From NCBI RefSeq assembly GCF_009796745.1, contig NZ_CP047024.1:2790001-2854000 (forward strand): a stretch of 64,000 bases of DNA, written 5' to 3'. This DNA is from Paraglaciecola sp. L1A13. GTDB taxonomy: Bacteria; Pseudomonadota; Gammaproteobacteria; Enterobacterales; Alteromonadaceae. The notes beneath the pieces were generated by a model. That model ran no database searches. It was given only the letters and a program-made list of their open reading frames with translations, and had not been told where the DNA came from. Position 1 is the first letter of the stretch, and each line of letters starts with the position of its first letter. This document shows positions 17,343-27,673 of this stretch, one piece after another. The translations under genes and the position numbers were made by a program.

Positions 17343-17720
17343 TTATACTCGAATAAGAGTACAAATTTTATTCCCTGCAGGGTCACGTAAATACGCAAGG
17401 TGCATTTGATTCTCACCCGCCCCGCGCACACCAGGAGGATCTTCACAAGCTACCCCACCATTAGCCAAACCTGCAGCATGCCAAGCTTCCGCTTGTTCGA
17501 CGCTTTCCACCTTAAAGCCTAGAGTCGAACCATTCCCATGACAAGCGGGCTCACCGTCGATAGGTTTAGTTAACGCGAATATGCCGCTTTTTTCGAAATA
17601 GAAACAACGCCCTTTATCATCCATAACACCTGGTTTGTAGCCCAAAACAGCCATTGTTGCATCATAAAACGCTTTTGATGCATCCATATCGTTAACACCT
17701 ATCATTACGTGACTAAACAT
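17343..17720 (-). CDS. VOC-family (glyoxalase-like) protein
   Basis: 125 residues when started at MFSHVMIGVNDMDAS; the open frame runs 20 codons further up, but the chosen ATG has a strong RBS (aaggagtttaatt). It has the beta-alpha-beta-beta-beta pattern of VOC proteins, with HVMIGVNDMDASKAFYDA at the start, and HLAYLRDPAGNKIC near the end, where family members place a metal-binding His/Glu. Members include glyoxalases, dioxygenases and antibiotic-binding proteins; the substrate cannot be read from sequence. It is a single gene with its own terminator. Confidence 0.87.
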   Translation of the reverse strand: MFSHVMIGVNDMDASKAFYDATMAVLGYKPGVMDDKGRCFYFEKSGIFALTKPIDGEPACHGNGSTLGFKVESVEQAEAWHAAGLANGGVACEDPPGVRGAGENQMHLAYLRDPAGNKICTLIRV

Positions 17721-17934
17721 AATTAAACTCCTTGAAATAGCCTTCTGGCATATAAAATTAGGCCAACCTGACGAAACCAATTACTATTTAGCCTAATCAG
17801 TTGGCGTAAACAGTCCAGATAAATCAGAGCTAACCTGAATGTAATATTAGTTAACTCAACAAGTTATCAGCACTTTACAGCCGTAGCAATAAAATTAATT
17901 AATCAGTAAAGAGGTAACGAGTAATTCAATACTT

Positions 17935-18441
17935 CTAAGGAAAACGTTTTATAAGGCCGCCCTCTTTACTTATAAAATCATACATAAGGCCAGGGATTAA
18001 CGATGGTAATCCTACCGCCAGAACCAAAATCAACAAGCTTATTTTGTCGAGCCTATCTTCTGATATTGCACTGCTGAAAACTGAGTCTCTGATTAGGTCT
18101 ACCCAAACGGTGGAACTATGTCCCGTGACAAATAAGTAAAGCGCAATGCCAAGCACGGGACATAACACGGCTAAATGGATCATCTTAGCGGTCGAACTCA
18201 TATTGTTGATAGAGAACCTATTTTCATTAGGTGAAGAGACGTCTTTGACCAATAACTCAGTAATAGAGCATTCATAAACTGACGCCAACGATTTAGCTGA
18301 TTCTTGGGACGCCACGCCAGATTTTTCAATTCGTTGAATCGTCCGTAAGCTTAAGCCTGTTACCTCAGCTAGCTGCGTTTGGCTCCAGGCTCTAGTGTCT
18401 CGTTGAGTCTTTAACGTGTCTTTATTTAATTGCATATCCAT
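17935..18441 (-). CDS. XRE-family helix-turn-helix protein with C-terminal membrane segments
   Basis: 168 residues. Residues 8-63 form an XRE/Cro-type helix-turn-helix (WSQTQLAEVTGLSLRTIQRIEKSG). After a short linker there are two hydrophobic segments (about 86-108 and 133-153), so the DNA-binding domain faces the cytoplasm from a membrane anchor. The first ATG (MDMQLNK) has an RBS gagggattgaaaa. Membrane-linked XRE proteins of this design are common in marine Gammaproteobacteria and are of unknown function. It has no operon partner; the next gene, uppP, starts much further right and reads leftwards too. Confidence 0.82.
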   Translation of the reverse strand: MDMQLNKDTLKTQRDTRAWSQTQLAEVTGLSLRTIQRIEKSGVASQESAKSLASVYECSITELLVKDVSSPNENRFSINNMSSTAKMIHLAVLCPVLGIALYLFVTGHSSTVWVDLIRDSVFSSAISEDRLDKISLLILVLAVGLPSLIPGLMYDFISKEGGLIKRFP

Positions 18442-18604
18442 TTTTCAATCCCTCTTCATATAAGTGCAATTAATATGAAGAAGTCTTGCCTTTTTTAATA
18501 CGTCATTTATATGCCATTAGTACGACAGTAGCACGCCAATAGAGTGCTGACGGGGTATTACCCTTATAAATAACGGTTATCTAAATATTAACTAACGCGT
18601 GTTA

Positions 18605-19369
18605 TTACATTAGCCACAACAAAATCACACCGAACACAATCCTATATATACCGAATGCAACGAATGTAAATCTGTCCAGAAAACGCATAAATAAGTTAAT
18701 CGACAAATAAGCAACTATAAAGGAAGTCACAAAACCCACTAGCAAAATGCGTAAATTACCGTCACTAAATTCATTATAATGTTTTAAGGTATCAAACCCA
18801 GCTGCAGCAGCAAGTACAGGAAGCGCAAGCAAAAAGGAAAATTCCGCGCTGACTTTTCGATTCAACCCGACCAGTAAGCCTCCAACGATAGAAGCCCCAG
18901 CTCGACTTGTACCAGGTATAAGTGCAAACACTTGGGCAACGCCTATCCACATGGCTTGCTTATAGGAGATATTTTCTATCTCCATTGTTTGTTCAAAATG
19001 TTCTTTATAAAAATACTCAACAATCAAAAAGACAAGTCCGCCAACAATGAACATTGTGCCCACGACTGACACGGTAAAAAAGTCTTTAATCTGTTGATGA
19101 AATAGCAGTCCAATGCAGCCAATTGGAATAAATGCTAATAGTACTTTCACCCATAAATCGCGGTGTTTTAAGGTAAATTTATCTCTATAGTTGGCAACAA
19201 CAGCAAGAATGGCAGAAAGTTGAATGATCACCTCAAACGCCTTGTTTGACTCGGTCTGCTCAACTCCCAACCAACTACTGGCCACTATCAGATGACCAGT
19301 TGAAGAAATAGGTAAAAACTCGGTAACACCCTCAATGATGCCTAAGATTATCGATTGTAAAAAATCCAT
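18605..19369 (-). CDS. uppP: Undecaprenyl-diphosphatase UppP (BacA)
   Basis: 254 residues with about eight membrane segments. The first catalytic region is [18 protein letters not shown] (E13, E17, S22/S23, H26). The second, normally PGxSRSG, is [14 protein letters not shown] here, a Ser-to-Ala change seen in some homologues. It dephosphorylates undecaprenyl diphosphate to recycle the lipid carrier for peptidoglycan, and overexpression gives bacitracin resistance in known cases. It is slightly shorter than E. coli BacA (273). It appears monocistronic. Confidence 0.92.
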   Translation of the reverse strand: MDFLQSIILGIIEGVTEFLPISSTGHLIVASSWLGVEQTESNKAFEVIIQLSAILAVVANYRDKFTLKHRDLWVKVLLAFIPIGCIGLLFHQQIKDFFTVSVVGTMFIVGGLVFLIVEYFYKEHFEQTMEIENISYKQAMWIGVAQVFALIPGTSRAGASIVGGLLVGLNRKVSAEFSFLLALPVLAAAAGFDTLKHYNEFSDGNLRILLVGFVTSFIVAYLSINLFMRFLDRFTFVAFGIYRIVFGVILLWLM

Positions 19370-19824
19370 ACTTATTTTCTATAAACCTAATTAATACATG
19401 GCCTAGCAGCCGATTTACCGGTTCCCGTCCAACATATAGACGAGAACGATGATACACACATGGCTCGGACAGTCTTGAATTACAAGTACGTGATACTTCG
19501 CCGAAAACCAATTAATTAAGAACGTCATGCGTGATTATTATATTTTACACAGTTTACGAAAAAGCAATCCAAGGATTATGTTGCATGCTGTTTCAAATCT
19601 TAGGGTTAGTAACAAACCCAATTGAGTGGGCCTTGGGCACAGAACCTGCTTACTAGCGACTCATGCTAGCGATAATAGGTATCTGGCGAGTAAGCAAAAA
19701 ATGACACTGACTGGTCACTAGCTCGTGCGCAAAAGGGGGCACTCTAATTGCGCATTCCACTTGAAAAAAACTTACTCGACGCACTGATCACCGGCGAGTT
19801 TCTGCCTTTAAAATACCATTAACA
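19370..19824. other. Intergenic stretch without a supported gene
   Basis: No convincing ORF. An imperfect inverted repeat (GTTCCCGTC and GACGAGAAC, about 19424-19448) lies just upstream of uppP. A short open stretch at 19749-19823, reading LRIPLEKNLLDALITGEF on the plus strand, has protein-like composition but no start and no family I recognise; it may be a relic. Confidence 0.4.
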
Positions 19825-20691
19825 TTATCTTTTGATGTCAGGTAATGTGCGCTTCGGATGCATACCATTAACCATACCCATAAAAGGGGGATGTATAGAA
19901 TATCCAACCATACTTAGCAATTGTTCAGGAATTTTTTGCAGCGTTTCTTGGCTGAGCTCTAAAAAGAAATTTTCCTGTGGTCTAAGCCAAGGTTCACAGT
20001 ACTGGCAGGTTGCAGCAAGACGACTATGTTGCGAATGATTAGCACCGCCACCGTGCCAAGTGGTACCCAAGAAAAAAACGACCGAGCCTGCGGGCATCAC
20101 CAATGGAATGGTTCTGCTTCGATCGGTGATAATCTCTTGTCCAAGCATGTGACTTTCAGGAATGAAAACCGTTGCGCCATTTTCCTCGGTAAATTCATCT
20201 ATAGACCAAATAGTCGCTGCACCGAATGGCTTGCGTGGGCGCGGTACAGGGTAAAAGCCATCATCGTAATGCAATGGCTGCGCTGCCTCACCTGGCAAAA
20301 TATTTATCATTTGAGCTTGGCTGAGCAGGAAATTGGGTTGAAATAGTTTATCAAGTAGACCTGTGATCCTAGGATGAATAGCAAGAGAATCAATTACGCG
20401 TGTTTTTTCAAGCACACTATAAAGCCGCTGTGTTTTTAGCCCTTCAAAGTTATTTCGACCTGCACCACCTAATAACGGAACCGTTGCACTTCGAATAGCG
20501 TCTAATTCAAGCTTGCTAAGCAAGTTAGTAATTATGACGTAGCCATTTTTCTGTAATGCGTCGAAATCGTCGGCTATTTGTGTTTTAAGGTCGTCTGAAA
20601 CGCTGCTCTTGTCAGATAGAAACGCTTTGTATTTATTAGCAAGGTCATGCTGAAGATCGACAATCGACTCAATATTATTAGTTTTAGTCAT
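19825..20691 (-). CDS. Phytanoyl-CoA dioxygenase (PhyH) family protein
   Basis: 288 residues from MTKTNNIES; an ATG 19 codons upstream (20748) is possible, and neither has a strong RBS. It is an Fe(II)/2-oxoglutarate-dependent oxygenase of the PhyH type: the HxD pair is in PLHYDDGFYP, the third iron ligand is in TTWHGGGANHS, and SRLAATCQYCEPW supplies the arginine that binds 2-oxoglutarate. Such enzymes hydroxylate small molecules. The C-terminal half, with QYCEPWLRPQENF, is like that of marine uncharacterised PhyH proteins. No neighbour points to a substrate. It stands alone. Confidence 0.85.
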   Translation of the reverse strand: MTKTNNIESIVDLQHDLANKYKAFLSDKSSVSDDLKTQIADDFDALQKNGYVIITNLLSKLELDAIRSATVPLLGGAGRNNFEGLKTQRLYSVLEKTRVIDSLAIHPRITGLLDKLFQPNFLLSQAQMINILPGEAAQPLHYDDGFYPVPRPRKPFGAATIWSIDEFTEENGATVFIPESHMLGQEIITDRSRTIPLVMPAGSVVFFLGTTWHGGGANHSQHSRLAATCQYCEPWLRPQENFFLELSQETLQKIPEQLLSMVGYSIHPPFMGMVNGMHPKRTLPDIKR

Positions 20692-21261
20692 ACTGAAATA
20701 TTCCGGTGACGTTACATATTTAAGTGTTATCAAAAAGTAGCATGACACCAGAAATTAAAATAGGCTGTTTAGAATATGTCGTAATGATGTTGATTATCTG
20801 CGTTTTGGAGGTTGAGTAATACCCTATCGACTGAATCAAAAATGTAAAACGATACAAGCTTAGTGCAGATTTGAAAATACAGACCATATCGTTGTTATGA
20901 CTAATAAAAAGCTCCCATACAGACCCCCCCCAGAAAGACCAAAGCCTACAATAGTCAATTCTATCTCGCTTTTGATGCTTACCCTCTTGTTAAAGACAAC
21001 TAAGTACGCAGTCGACGGCTCTAAGCCTTACTTGTTTATTTCGTCTCACGTACCCGATATTTATTTGTCACCAAAATCGTTAAATCATTGGCGCACCCAC
21101 TCTGGGTGCCCATGACTTTATGGCTTTTTCTGCATGAATGAATATATAGCGAGTACGTTACCTAATATGTCTATTTTATAAGTGACGTTTTGGATTCGCC
21201 CTCAAGCACGATATAATAACCATCTGAATTTTATAAAAATAATAAAAGGGAGAATCTGCTT
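20692..21261. other. Intergenic region between the PhyH and M20 genes
   Basis: It holds the divergent promoters. A 72-codon ORF at 20897-21115 has no RBS and low-complexity composition and is not called. A small hairpin (GGCGCACCCA with TGGGTGCC, about 21088-21110) lies at its end without a T-run. Confidence 0.4.
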
Positions 21262-23061
21262 TTGAATACTTTGTTAAAGCTCGCGTTGTTGCTGACAATG
21301 AGTTTCGTGAATATCGTTTATGCTGGGATGCCAGTTGAGAATTTATCGGCTGAGCAGTCGAGTCGCATAGTCCAAAACGTGAAAATACAACCTACAGACA
21401 CGTTTGATAATTTTTTAGAGCAGTTACTCTCGTCTTCTGTTCTAACTGGCCAAAGCATTACCCAACTGAGTACTGCCCAACAAAGTACTGTCGAAAAAAA
21501 TGTCCTGTCGCTGACAGTTAAAAAGTATCGCGCGAAAGAAACCCTGACAGCATCCGAATTGCATATGATGCAGCGCTTATTAGGCCTATATTCACGACTG
21601 AAATACGGTCAAGATGCCATCAACACCTTGGCAAAATTAGTGGCAATCCCCACTTTTAACGTCGCAGGTTTGGCGCAACATAACAATCCACAATTTAAAA
21701 AAATGGCCAGCGTGTTAGCTAAAATGGCGCAAGATTTCAATTTGGAATTTCGTAATATCGACAATCGCGTTTACGAAGTCTCTCTTAAAGGTAGCTCAAA
21801 AGAATTGGTGGGTATTCATGCCCATGCCGACGTAGTGCCGGTTACGCCTTCATTATGGGTACTAGAAGATGGAACAAAACTTGACCCCTTCCATCTAACC
21901 CGTATTGGTGATCGTATGTATGGCCGAGGCACTGAAGATGACAAAAACGGCATAGTAGTTACCATGTACGCAATGAAAGTCATTCAGGAAGAAAACATTC
22001 CGTTACTACGTAATATTCATTTATTGATTGATACCACCGAAGAAACCTCATCTCAGGCCATACCTTATTATTTTGCCCGGAATCCTACGCCTAAATATAA
22101 TCTGGCCCTAGACGGTAATTATCCAGTGGTGATAGCGGAAAAAGGCTCAGGTGGCGTTATGGCTAACTTTCCAGTACGCCCAGGACAAACTAATGCCAGC
22201 GCGAGTGCTGAAATTGTGACAATCACCGGTGGCTTAGCCATGAATCAAATTCCTTCAGCCAGTGTTGCCACGATTACCAGCTCCAATCATAAATCACTAA
22301 TGTTAAAACTTAATCAATTTTCTGCCAACTTTGTGGCCGCCAATGGGGGCGACTTTTCTATTGAAGCCGTGTCTGATTCACAATTTGTAACCCTTACGGT
22401 TAAAGGCGTATCAGCCCATTCATCGGATCCTGAGTCTGGTGTTAACCCTGTCTCAAGAATGTTTGCGTTTATTGAATTTGTACAGCACCAAGAAGCTGTT
22501 TTTAAGTTTAATCATATAACTGACGCGGCCAATTATATAATGGCCAACTGGGGACTGAGTTCTTTTGGCGACACTCTGAACATTGATTATGCTCATGATT
22601 TCATGGGACCACTGACTACCGCAGTAACGTTTATTGCCCTTGATGATAAAAATTTACAAGTGGGTGTCAACTTGCGTTTGCCTGTGGGGCGAGATGTAAA
22701 TACGTTAAAACAAGACATTTCTAGCAAACTACATGCTTGGCAAAAAGACAGTGCTATAAACGTGGCGTTTAAAATTGGTATGCGTGAACCCATGTATCGT
22801 AACCCGAAAGGCCAATGGGTGAATGCGTTAGTCGACGTCGCCACCGAAAACTTGTCGATGCCCCGCGAGTTTGGCTCGTCTAGTGGCGGCACATCGGTGC
22901 ATAATTTACCCAATGGGGTACAATTTGGCCTTGCCATGCCCCACGAAAAATACACCGGACATAACGCCAATGAATATAAACGCGTTGAGCAATTTTTACT
23001 TGATATGCAAATTATCACCGAAATGATTGCCCGTGTGGGGCAATTGCCCAGTTTAGAGTAA
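21262..23061 (+). CDS. Exported M20-family metallopeptidase (dipeptidase-like)
   Basis: 599 residues starting at TTG 21262, supported by an RBS (gggag nine bases upstream) and by an immediate signal peptide (MNTLLKLALLLTMSF, cleavage likely after VYA at residue 21). After a ~110-residue N-terminal extension comes the M20 catalytic domain: GIHAHADVVP (first zinc His and Asp), GRGTEDDKNG (bridging Asp), DTTEETSS (catalytic Glu pair) and a lid domain with VKGVSAHSSDPESG. The last zinc His is in AMPHEKYTGHNANEY. It resembles PepV-type dipeptidases but is periplasmic. It should cleave short peptides. A terminator follows. Confidence 0.88.
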   Translation: MNTLLKLALLLTMSFVNIVYAGMPVENLSAEQSSRIVQNVKIQPTDTFDNFLEQLLSSSVLTGQSITQLSTAQQSTVEKNVLSLTVKKYRAKETLTASELHMMQRLLGLYSRLKYGQDAINTLAKLVAIPTFNVAGLAQHNNPQFKKMASVLAKMAQDFNLEFRNIDNRVYEVSLKGSSKELVGIHAHADVVPVTPSLWVLEDGTKLDPFHLTRIGDRMYGRGTEDDKNGIVVTMYAMKVIQEENIPLLRNIHLLIDTTEETSSQAIPYYFARNPTPKYNLALDGNYPVVIAEKGSGGVMANFPVRPGQTNASASAEIVTITGGLAMNQIPSASVATITSSNHKSLMLKLNQFSANFVAANGGDFSIEAVSDSQFVTLTVKGVSAHSSDPESGVNPVSRMFAFIEFVQHQEAVFKFNHITDAANYIMANWGLSSFGDTLNIDYAHDFMGPLTTAVTFIALDDKNLQVGVNLRLPVGRDVNTLKQDISSKLHAWQKDSAINVAFKIGMREPMYRNPKGQWVNALVDVATENLSMPREFGSSSGGTSVHNLPNGVQFGLAMPHEKYTGHNANEYKRVEQFLLDMQIITEMIARVGQLPSLE

Positions 23062-23145
23062 GTCTAATCGCGAGTTACTTACGCGCTAGCCGCTGCCTGC
23101 TTTTGGTACAGGCTCCTTAGTCGAGCAATTAAATTCAAAACTAAC

Positions 23146-23176
23146 AAAAGCGACCCAAGAAGAACGGGTCGTTTTT
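23146..23176 (+). terminator. Intrinsic terminator after the M20 peptidase
   Basis: A CGACCC/GGGTCG stem (23151-23156 with 23166-23171), extended by A-T pairs, has a 9-base loop and a run of T, about 85 bases past the stop codon. Confidence 0.75.
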
Positions 23177-23402
23177 GCTTGTAACGACTAAAATACGCGC
23201 AGGTACCAGTAAATCATATTTATGTCATTAAAAGCCTACTAACAAGCGATAATCAAGCCTAATACCCATTACCTTTTGCTCTAGGGGCATCTCTATCCTT
23301 ATTCTGCCTTGCTCATGATATAACTCGCCATTGCCTCTTTAAAATAGTTGTAAACCCTGAGCGACAATTAGGGTATCTCTGTTTATTTATTTTTAGGAGC
23401 AA

Positions 23403-23451
23403 TACTGGCCACAAACATTGTCGCCAGTAGTTGCGGTCTATATACTCCGCA
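23403..23451 (+). promoter_or_regulatory. Two tandem stem-loops in the putA leader
   Basis: TACTGGC/GCCAGTA (23403-23409 with 23423-23429) and TGCGG/CCGCA (23432-23436 with 23447-23451) follow each other in the last 115 bases before putA. No T-run follows either, so they are not plain terminators. They could be operator sites or folded leader RNA; this PutA lacks its own DNA-binding domain. The rest of 23177-23517 shows nothing definite. Confidence 0.3.
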
Positions 23452-23517
23452 GATATTGTGGGGGCTTGAAAAAGAGCACACCTTGCGTTTTATTTTCCAG
23501 CCTAATTGGAGTTCTAT

Positions 23518-26500
23518 ATGTTGTTTGACGGTAACTTAGTCACTGAATCAGCCATTCGTCAAAAAATTCGTGATTTTTATCGAATTGATGAAAACCTTGC
23601 CGTTGAACATATTCTGCCTGACGCAGAAGTGAATATGCGTGCCCGCAGCCGAGCTTGGGAACGAGCGCGTAAAATGGTGCTGCAAATTCGAAATGATCAG
23701 GAAGGTACCGGCGTAGTTGAAGCGCTACTTAACGAGTACTCTCTATCTTCTGCCGAGGGCGTAGTATTAATGTGTTTGGCCGAAGCGTTGTTACGAGTGC
23801 CAGACAAAGGTACTCAAGACAAATTGATCAGCGATAAATTATCCAAAGGTCAGTGGAGTTCACACTTAGGCAACAGCGACTCATTATTTGTAAATGCCTC
23901 ATCTTGGGGTTTGCTATTAACCGGTGGTTTGGTTAATTATGCCAATCAACAAAACAAATTTGGTTTCCTGAAAAAAACTTTGGGAAAGGTTGGCGAGCCG
24001 GTTATCCGTAAAGCCATGAACATCGCGATGAAAGTGATGGGCCAACAGTTTGTTATGGGCGAAACCATCGAAGATGCAGTGCAGCGCGCTGAAGAAAAAG
24101 AGCGCAAAGGTTATGTGTACTCGTATGACATGCTTGGTGAAGGTGCGAGAACCCAAAAAGATGCGGACGATTATTATACTGCTTATGCACAAGCGATTGA
24201 AGTAATAGGCAAAGCGGCGAAAGGGAAAGGTCCGAGAAAGAGCCCAGGGATCTCAGTGAAGTTATCAGCCATCCACCCGCGCTATGAATTTACCCATAGA
24301 GAAAGGGTTATGGCGGAAATCCCCCCCAAACTAAAACAATTATGTTTATTAGCCAAACAATACGATATTGGCTTAACCGTTGATGCTGAAGAATCAGAAC
24401 GGCTAGATATTTCTTTAGACGTGATTGAACAGGTATTCAGTGACCCTGACTTGGCAGGCTGGAGTGGCTTTGGTTTAGCTGTACAGTCTTATCAAAAACG
24501 TGCGTTATATGTTATCGACTGGTTGCGAGAACTGACCGAAAAAGTTGGGCGCAAAATGATGGTCAGACTGGTCAAAGGCGCATACTGGGATACTGAAATA
24601 AAGAATGCGCAAAAAGATGGATTAGAACACTTTCCAGTTTTTACCCGTAAGTCATCTACCGATGTGTCTTATCATGCTTGTGCCAACCGTTTACTGGATT
24701 TCCGCGACACGATTTACCCACAATTTGCCACCCATAATGCCTATACTGCCGCCGTCATAATAGAATTGGCTGGTGATGATAAAGAAGGGTTTGAATTTCA
24801 GTGCCTGCACGGTATGGGTGATAGCCTTTATGATCAAATAGTCACTGTAGAAAATATTCAATGCCGTATTTACGCTCCAGTTGGTGAACACGAAGACTTA
24901 TTGGCTTATCTTGTACGCCGCCTGCTTGAAAACGGTGCTAACTCTTCTTTTGTTAATGCTATCGTCGACGAATCCAGACCTGTTGAATCATTACTCGAAG
25001 ATCCTGTTGAGAAAACCCAACGATTGAAATTTAAATATAACGACCAGATCCAGAAACCCATCGCGTTGTTTGGCGAAGAAAGAGACAACTCCAAAGGTAT
25101 CGATGTCACCGATATTAATCAAATCACGCCGCTTAAAGCCGCCGTGGATCGCTGGCTTGACGACCACCTATTGACTGAAGATCAAGTACCTGAAGGTTGC
25201 CATGCAGTGCGCAATCCTGCCAATGTAGATGAAATTATTGGCTTTCACCAATTCGATACTCAGCACGAAATGGCCGCTAAGTTAACCACTGCGCACGAAA
25301 CCTTTGCGACTTGGTCGCAAACCCCCATGAAGGAACGCGCGGACTTGCTGCGACGTATCGCTGACATTCTTGAACGTAATATCGATGAGCTGATTGCTCT
25401 GTGTATTAAAGAAGCTGGAAAAGTTACATCTGATGGAGTAGATGAAGTCCGCGAAGCGGTAGATTTTTGTCGCTATTACGCTGCTCGCGCGGAAAAACTT
25501 GCAGAAGACGACAGACTCGCACCTCGTGGTGTAGTGCTGTGTATCAGTCCGTGGAACTTCCCATTGGCCATATTTTTAGGTCAAGTAGCAGCGGCACTGG
25601 TAACCGGCAACACCGTCATTGCCAAACCCGCTGAGCAAACAAGCTTAATTGCTTTGCGTGCTCTGCAATTAATGGAGTATGTAGGTTTACCCGCAGGTGT
25701 GGTTCAGGCTGTTATCGCACAAGGCCCTGATGTAGGTGAAGTCTTATTACCTGATGAACGTATCAAAGCAGTTATGTTTACCGGTTCAACCGTTACCGGC
25801 AATATTATCGCTAACGCATTGGCCCAAAGAGGCGGTGAGCAAGTCCCTCTAATAGCCGAGACAGGCGGACAAAACTGCATGATTGTGGATTCAACCGCCC
25901 TGCCCGAGCAAGTGGTCGATGACGTTATCGCTTCTGGCTTTCAAAGCGCTGGCCAGCGTTGTTCAGCCTTGCGTGTATTGTTTTTACAGGAAGAAATCGC
26001 CGATACCGTGACCGAAATGTTGATTGGTGCACTACAGGAAATGAGCGTGGGTGATCCAGCCTATTTGGCTACTGATATTGGCCCCGTTATTGATCAAAAA
26101 GCGTTGGCCAACTTGCAAGCGCACGCTGCCGATATGCAAAAAAATGGTACCTTATTATATGAGTGTAAAGTTCCTGCTAACAAGGGTACCTTCTTTGCGC
26201 CCAAGCTTTATGAAATAGCAGATATCTCAGTCCTCAAGCGTGAAGTGTTCGGCCCCTGTGTGCATATTGTACGCTTTAAGGCAGATGATTTAGAAAACAC
26301 AGTTGAAAAAATTAATGCCACAGGCTTTGGTTTAACCATGGGGATTCATACGCGAATTGATATGCGCGCTATGGAGTTGGTAAAACTCTCCCGAGCCGGT
26401 AACGTTTATGTAAACCGTAATATGATTGGCGCTATAGTCGGCGTTCAACCTTTTGGTGGACGCGGTCTATCAGGCACTGGCCCTAAAGCAGGCGGGCCTA

Positions 26501-27312
26501 ACTACTTGCCACGCCTAATGCTAGAAAAGTCGACCCCAAGGCCGGTAAGTGAATTGTTGCCTAATACAGATTCAGCACTGCAAAGTGATGAAAAAGCAAC
26601 GCAACAAGCTGCTCAGTTTATGAAAAATGCCCACGCTACCGAACATGAATGGCGACTGACAGATCTAAATACCCGTATCTCTTCGGTTCGTCAATTGCTC
26701 GCAAAGTTAGCTAAGGTAGGCATAGTTGAAGAATTGGCTGAAGATTTAAACTCCACGTTAGCCGCGGCTCGCTCTCAGTTGATCAGTATCGAAAAACGTT
26801 TGAAAAAGCCCAAAGTATTACCTGGGCCAACGGGCGAATCTAATGTGCTGTACCTTGAACCCAGAGGGATCCTGGTTTGTTTTGCTGATAAAGACGTAAC
26901 GTTTGAGTATTGGACTCTGTCTATTGTGACCGCACTAGCAACAGGGAACGTCGTCATTGCCGTAGTGTCTGAATTGTTTTACGACGAAGCTATTGAATTT
27001 CGCGAACAGTTTATTGCTACCGGTGCGCCTGAAGGCGTGTTCCAAGTGGCTAAGCTGCATCACTTGCAAGCATTGTTGGCGGAAGATGCACTTACAGGTG
27101 TGGTAATAGACAGTAACAGTGATCGTTCTAGTTATATGGTCAAAATGCTCGCCAAACGTACAGGGGCAATATTGCCTGTTATTACCGCCGAGTATAATGA
27201 TCACCTGATCCAACGTTTGCTAACCGAAAAAACCGTCAGTATCGATACTACCGCATCTGGCGGTAATACCTCACTTATGACGTTGGTTGAAGAAGAAGAA
27301 GACGACGAGTAA
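23518..27312 (+). CDS. putA: Bifunctional proline dehydrogenase / P5C dehydrogenase PutA
   Basis: 1264 residues from ATG 23518 (RBS ggag seven bases upstream; a TTG four codons earlier is less likely). The FAD-binding proline dehydrogenase barrel spans about residues 190-470, with RLVKGAYWDTE near 350. The NAD-dependent P5C dehydrogenase domain spans about 540-1010, with catalytic Glu781 and Cys815 (GQRCSALR) and a PFGGRGLSGTG end. A C-terminal ~200-residue domain, itself like a degenerate aldehyde dehydrogenase fold, is the PutA type-B extension. No ribbon-helix-helix domain precedes the barrel, so it does not regulate its own gene. It oxidises proline to glutamate with channelled P5C, feeding electrons to quinone. 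It is flanked by terminators. Confidence 0.96.
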   Translation: MLFDGNLVTESAIRQKIRDFYRIDENLAVEHILPDAEVNMRARSRAWERARKMVLQIRNDQEGTGVVEALLNEYSLSSAEGVVLMCLAEALLRVPDKGTQDKLISDKLSKGQWSSHLGNSDSLFVNASSWGLLLTGGLVNYANQQNKFGFLKKTLGKVGEPVIRKAMNIAMKVMGQQFVMGETIEDAVQRAEEKERKGYVYSYDMLGEGARTQKDADDYYTAYAQAIEVIGKAAKGKGPRKSPGISVKLSAIHPRYEFTHRERVMAEIPPKLKQLCLLAKQYDIGLTVDAEESERLDISLDVIEQVFSDPDLAGWSGFGLAVQSYQKRALYVIDWLRELTEKVGRKMMVRLVKGAYWDTEIKNAQKDGLEHFPVFTRKSSTDVSYHACANRLLDFRDTIYPQFATHNAYTAAVIIELAGDDKEGFEFQCLHGMGDSLYDQIVTVENIQCRIYAPVGEHEDLLAYLVRRLLENGANSSFVNAIVDESRPVESLLEDPVEKTQRLKFKYNDQIQKPIALFGEERDNSKGIDVTDINQITPLKAAVDRWLDDHLLTEDQVPEGCHAVRNPANVDEIIGFHQFDTQHEMAAKLTTAHETFATWSQTPMKERADLLRRIADILERNIDELIALCIKEAGKVTSDGVDEVREAVDFCRYYAARAEKLAEDDRLAPRGVVLCISPWNFPLAIFLGQVAAALVTGNTVIAKPAEQTSLIALRALQLMEYVGLPAGVVQAVIAQGPDVGEVLLPDERIKAVMFTGSTVTGNIIANALAQRGGEQVPLIAETGGQNCMIVDSTALPEQVVDDVIASGFQSAGQRCSALRVLFLQEEIADTVTEMLIGALQEMSVGDPAYLATDIGPVIDQKALANLQAHAADMQKNGTLLYECKVPANKGTFFAPKLYEIADISVLKREVFGPCVHIVRFKADDLENTVEKINATGFGLTMGIHTRIDMRAMELVKLSRAGNVYVNRNMIGAIVGVQPFGGRGLSGTGPKAGGPNYLPRLMLEKSTPRPVSELLPNTDSALQSDEKATQQAAQFMKNAHATEHEWRLTDLNTRISSVRQLLAKLAKVGIVEELAEDLNSTLAAARSQLISIEKRLKKPKVLPGPTGESNVLYLEPRGILVCFADKDVTFEYWTLSIVTALATGNVVIAVVSELFYDEAIEFREQFIATGAPEGVFQVAKLHHLQALLAEDALTGVVIDSNSDRSSYMVKMLAKRTGAILPVITAEYNDHLIQRLLTEKTVSIDTTASGGNTSLMTLVEEEEDDE

Positions 27313-27350
27313 GGTCACAGCCATAAAAAAGCGCGCTTTAGCATGTTAAT

Positions 27351-27376
27351 AAACCCCGGCTTTTAGTCGGGGTTTT
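27351..27376 (+). terminator. Intrinsic terminator after putA
   Basis: An 8-bp stem (27351-27358 with 27368-27375), loop of nine bases and T-rich tail, about 40 bases past the putA stop. Confidence 0.85.
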
Positions 27377-27430
27377 CTTTATATGGGCAAAAAGTATTTA
27401 TTGAGTGGGAGTAGTTGAAAATCCAACGCC

Positions 27431-27673
27431 CTAAAAATTGAATTGCTGATGCAAATGATATCCAATCAGAAGCACACTTAGACCAACCACCTGAATATAA
27501 AACGACAATTTGGCTTGCTTCCAATAACGTGCGAGAAAAAGTAAACACATTGGATTAATAAACAAACACGCTAAGCCCCAAAAAATGCTTGTTGCAAACG
27601 CCTCGATTAACAGCAGCACCATACCGGCAATTAATATAAGCAGCCCTATTAAGGTTATAATCATGGTCGTCAT
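27431..27673 (-). CDS. Small hydrophobic membrane protein, unknown
   Basis: 80 residues, mostly hydrophobic, with about three possible membrane segments (4-26, 28-48, 56-75) and basic residues RYWKQAK between the second and third, so the loop is probably cytoplasmic. It resembles small predicted inner-membrane proteins of unknown function; I recognise no family. The RBS is weak. It is convergent with putA and upstream of no clear partner. The even hydrophobic pattern argues for a real gene, but the call is uncertain. Confidence 0.55.
   Translation of the reverse strand: MTTMIITLIGLLILIAGMVLLLIEAFATSIFWGLACLFINPMCLLFLARYWKQAKLSFYIQVVGLSVLLIGYHLHQQFNF

Noticed and set aside
19749..19823. Short protein-like stretch upstream of uppP
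   Set aside because: Only about 24 codons, preceded by a stop, without start or family; too little to call a gene.
20897..21115. 72-codon ORF before the M20 peptidase
   Set aside because: No RBS, low-complexity start (run of prolines) and no family; judged chance.
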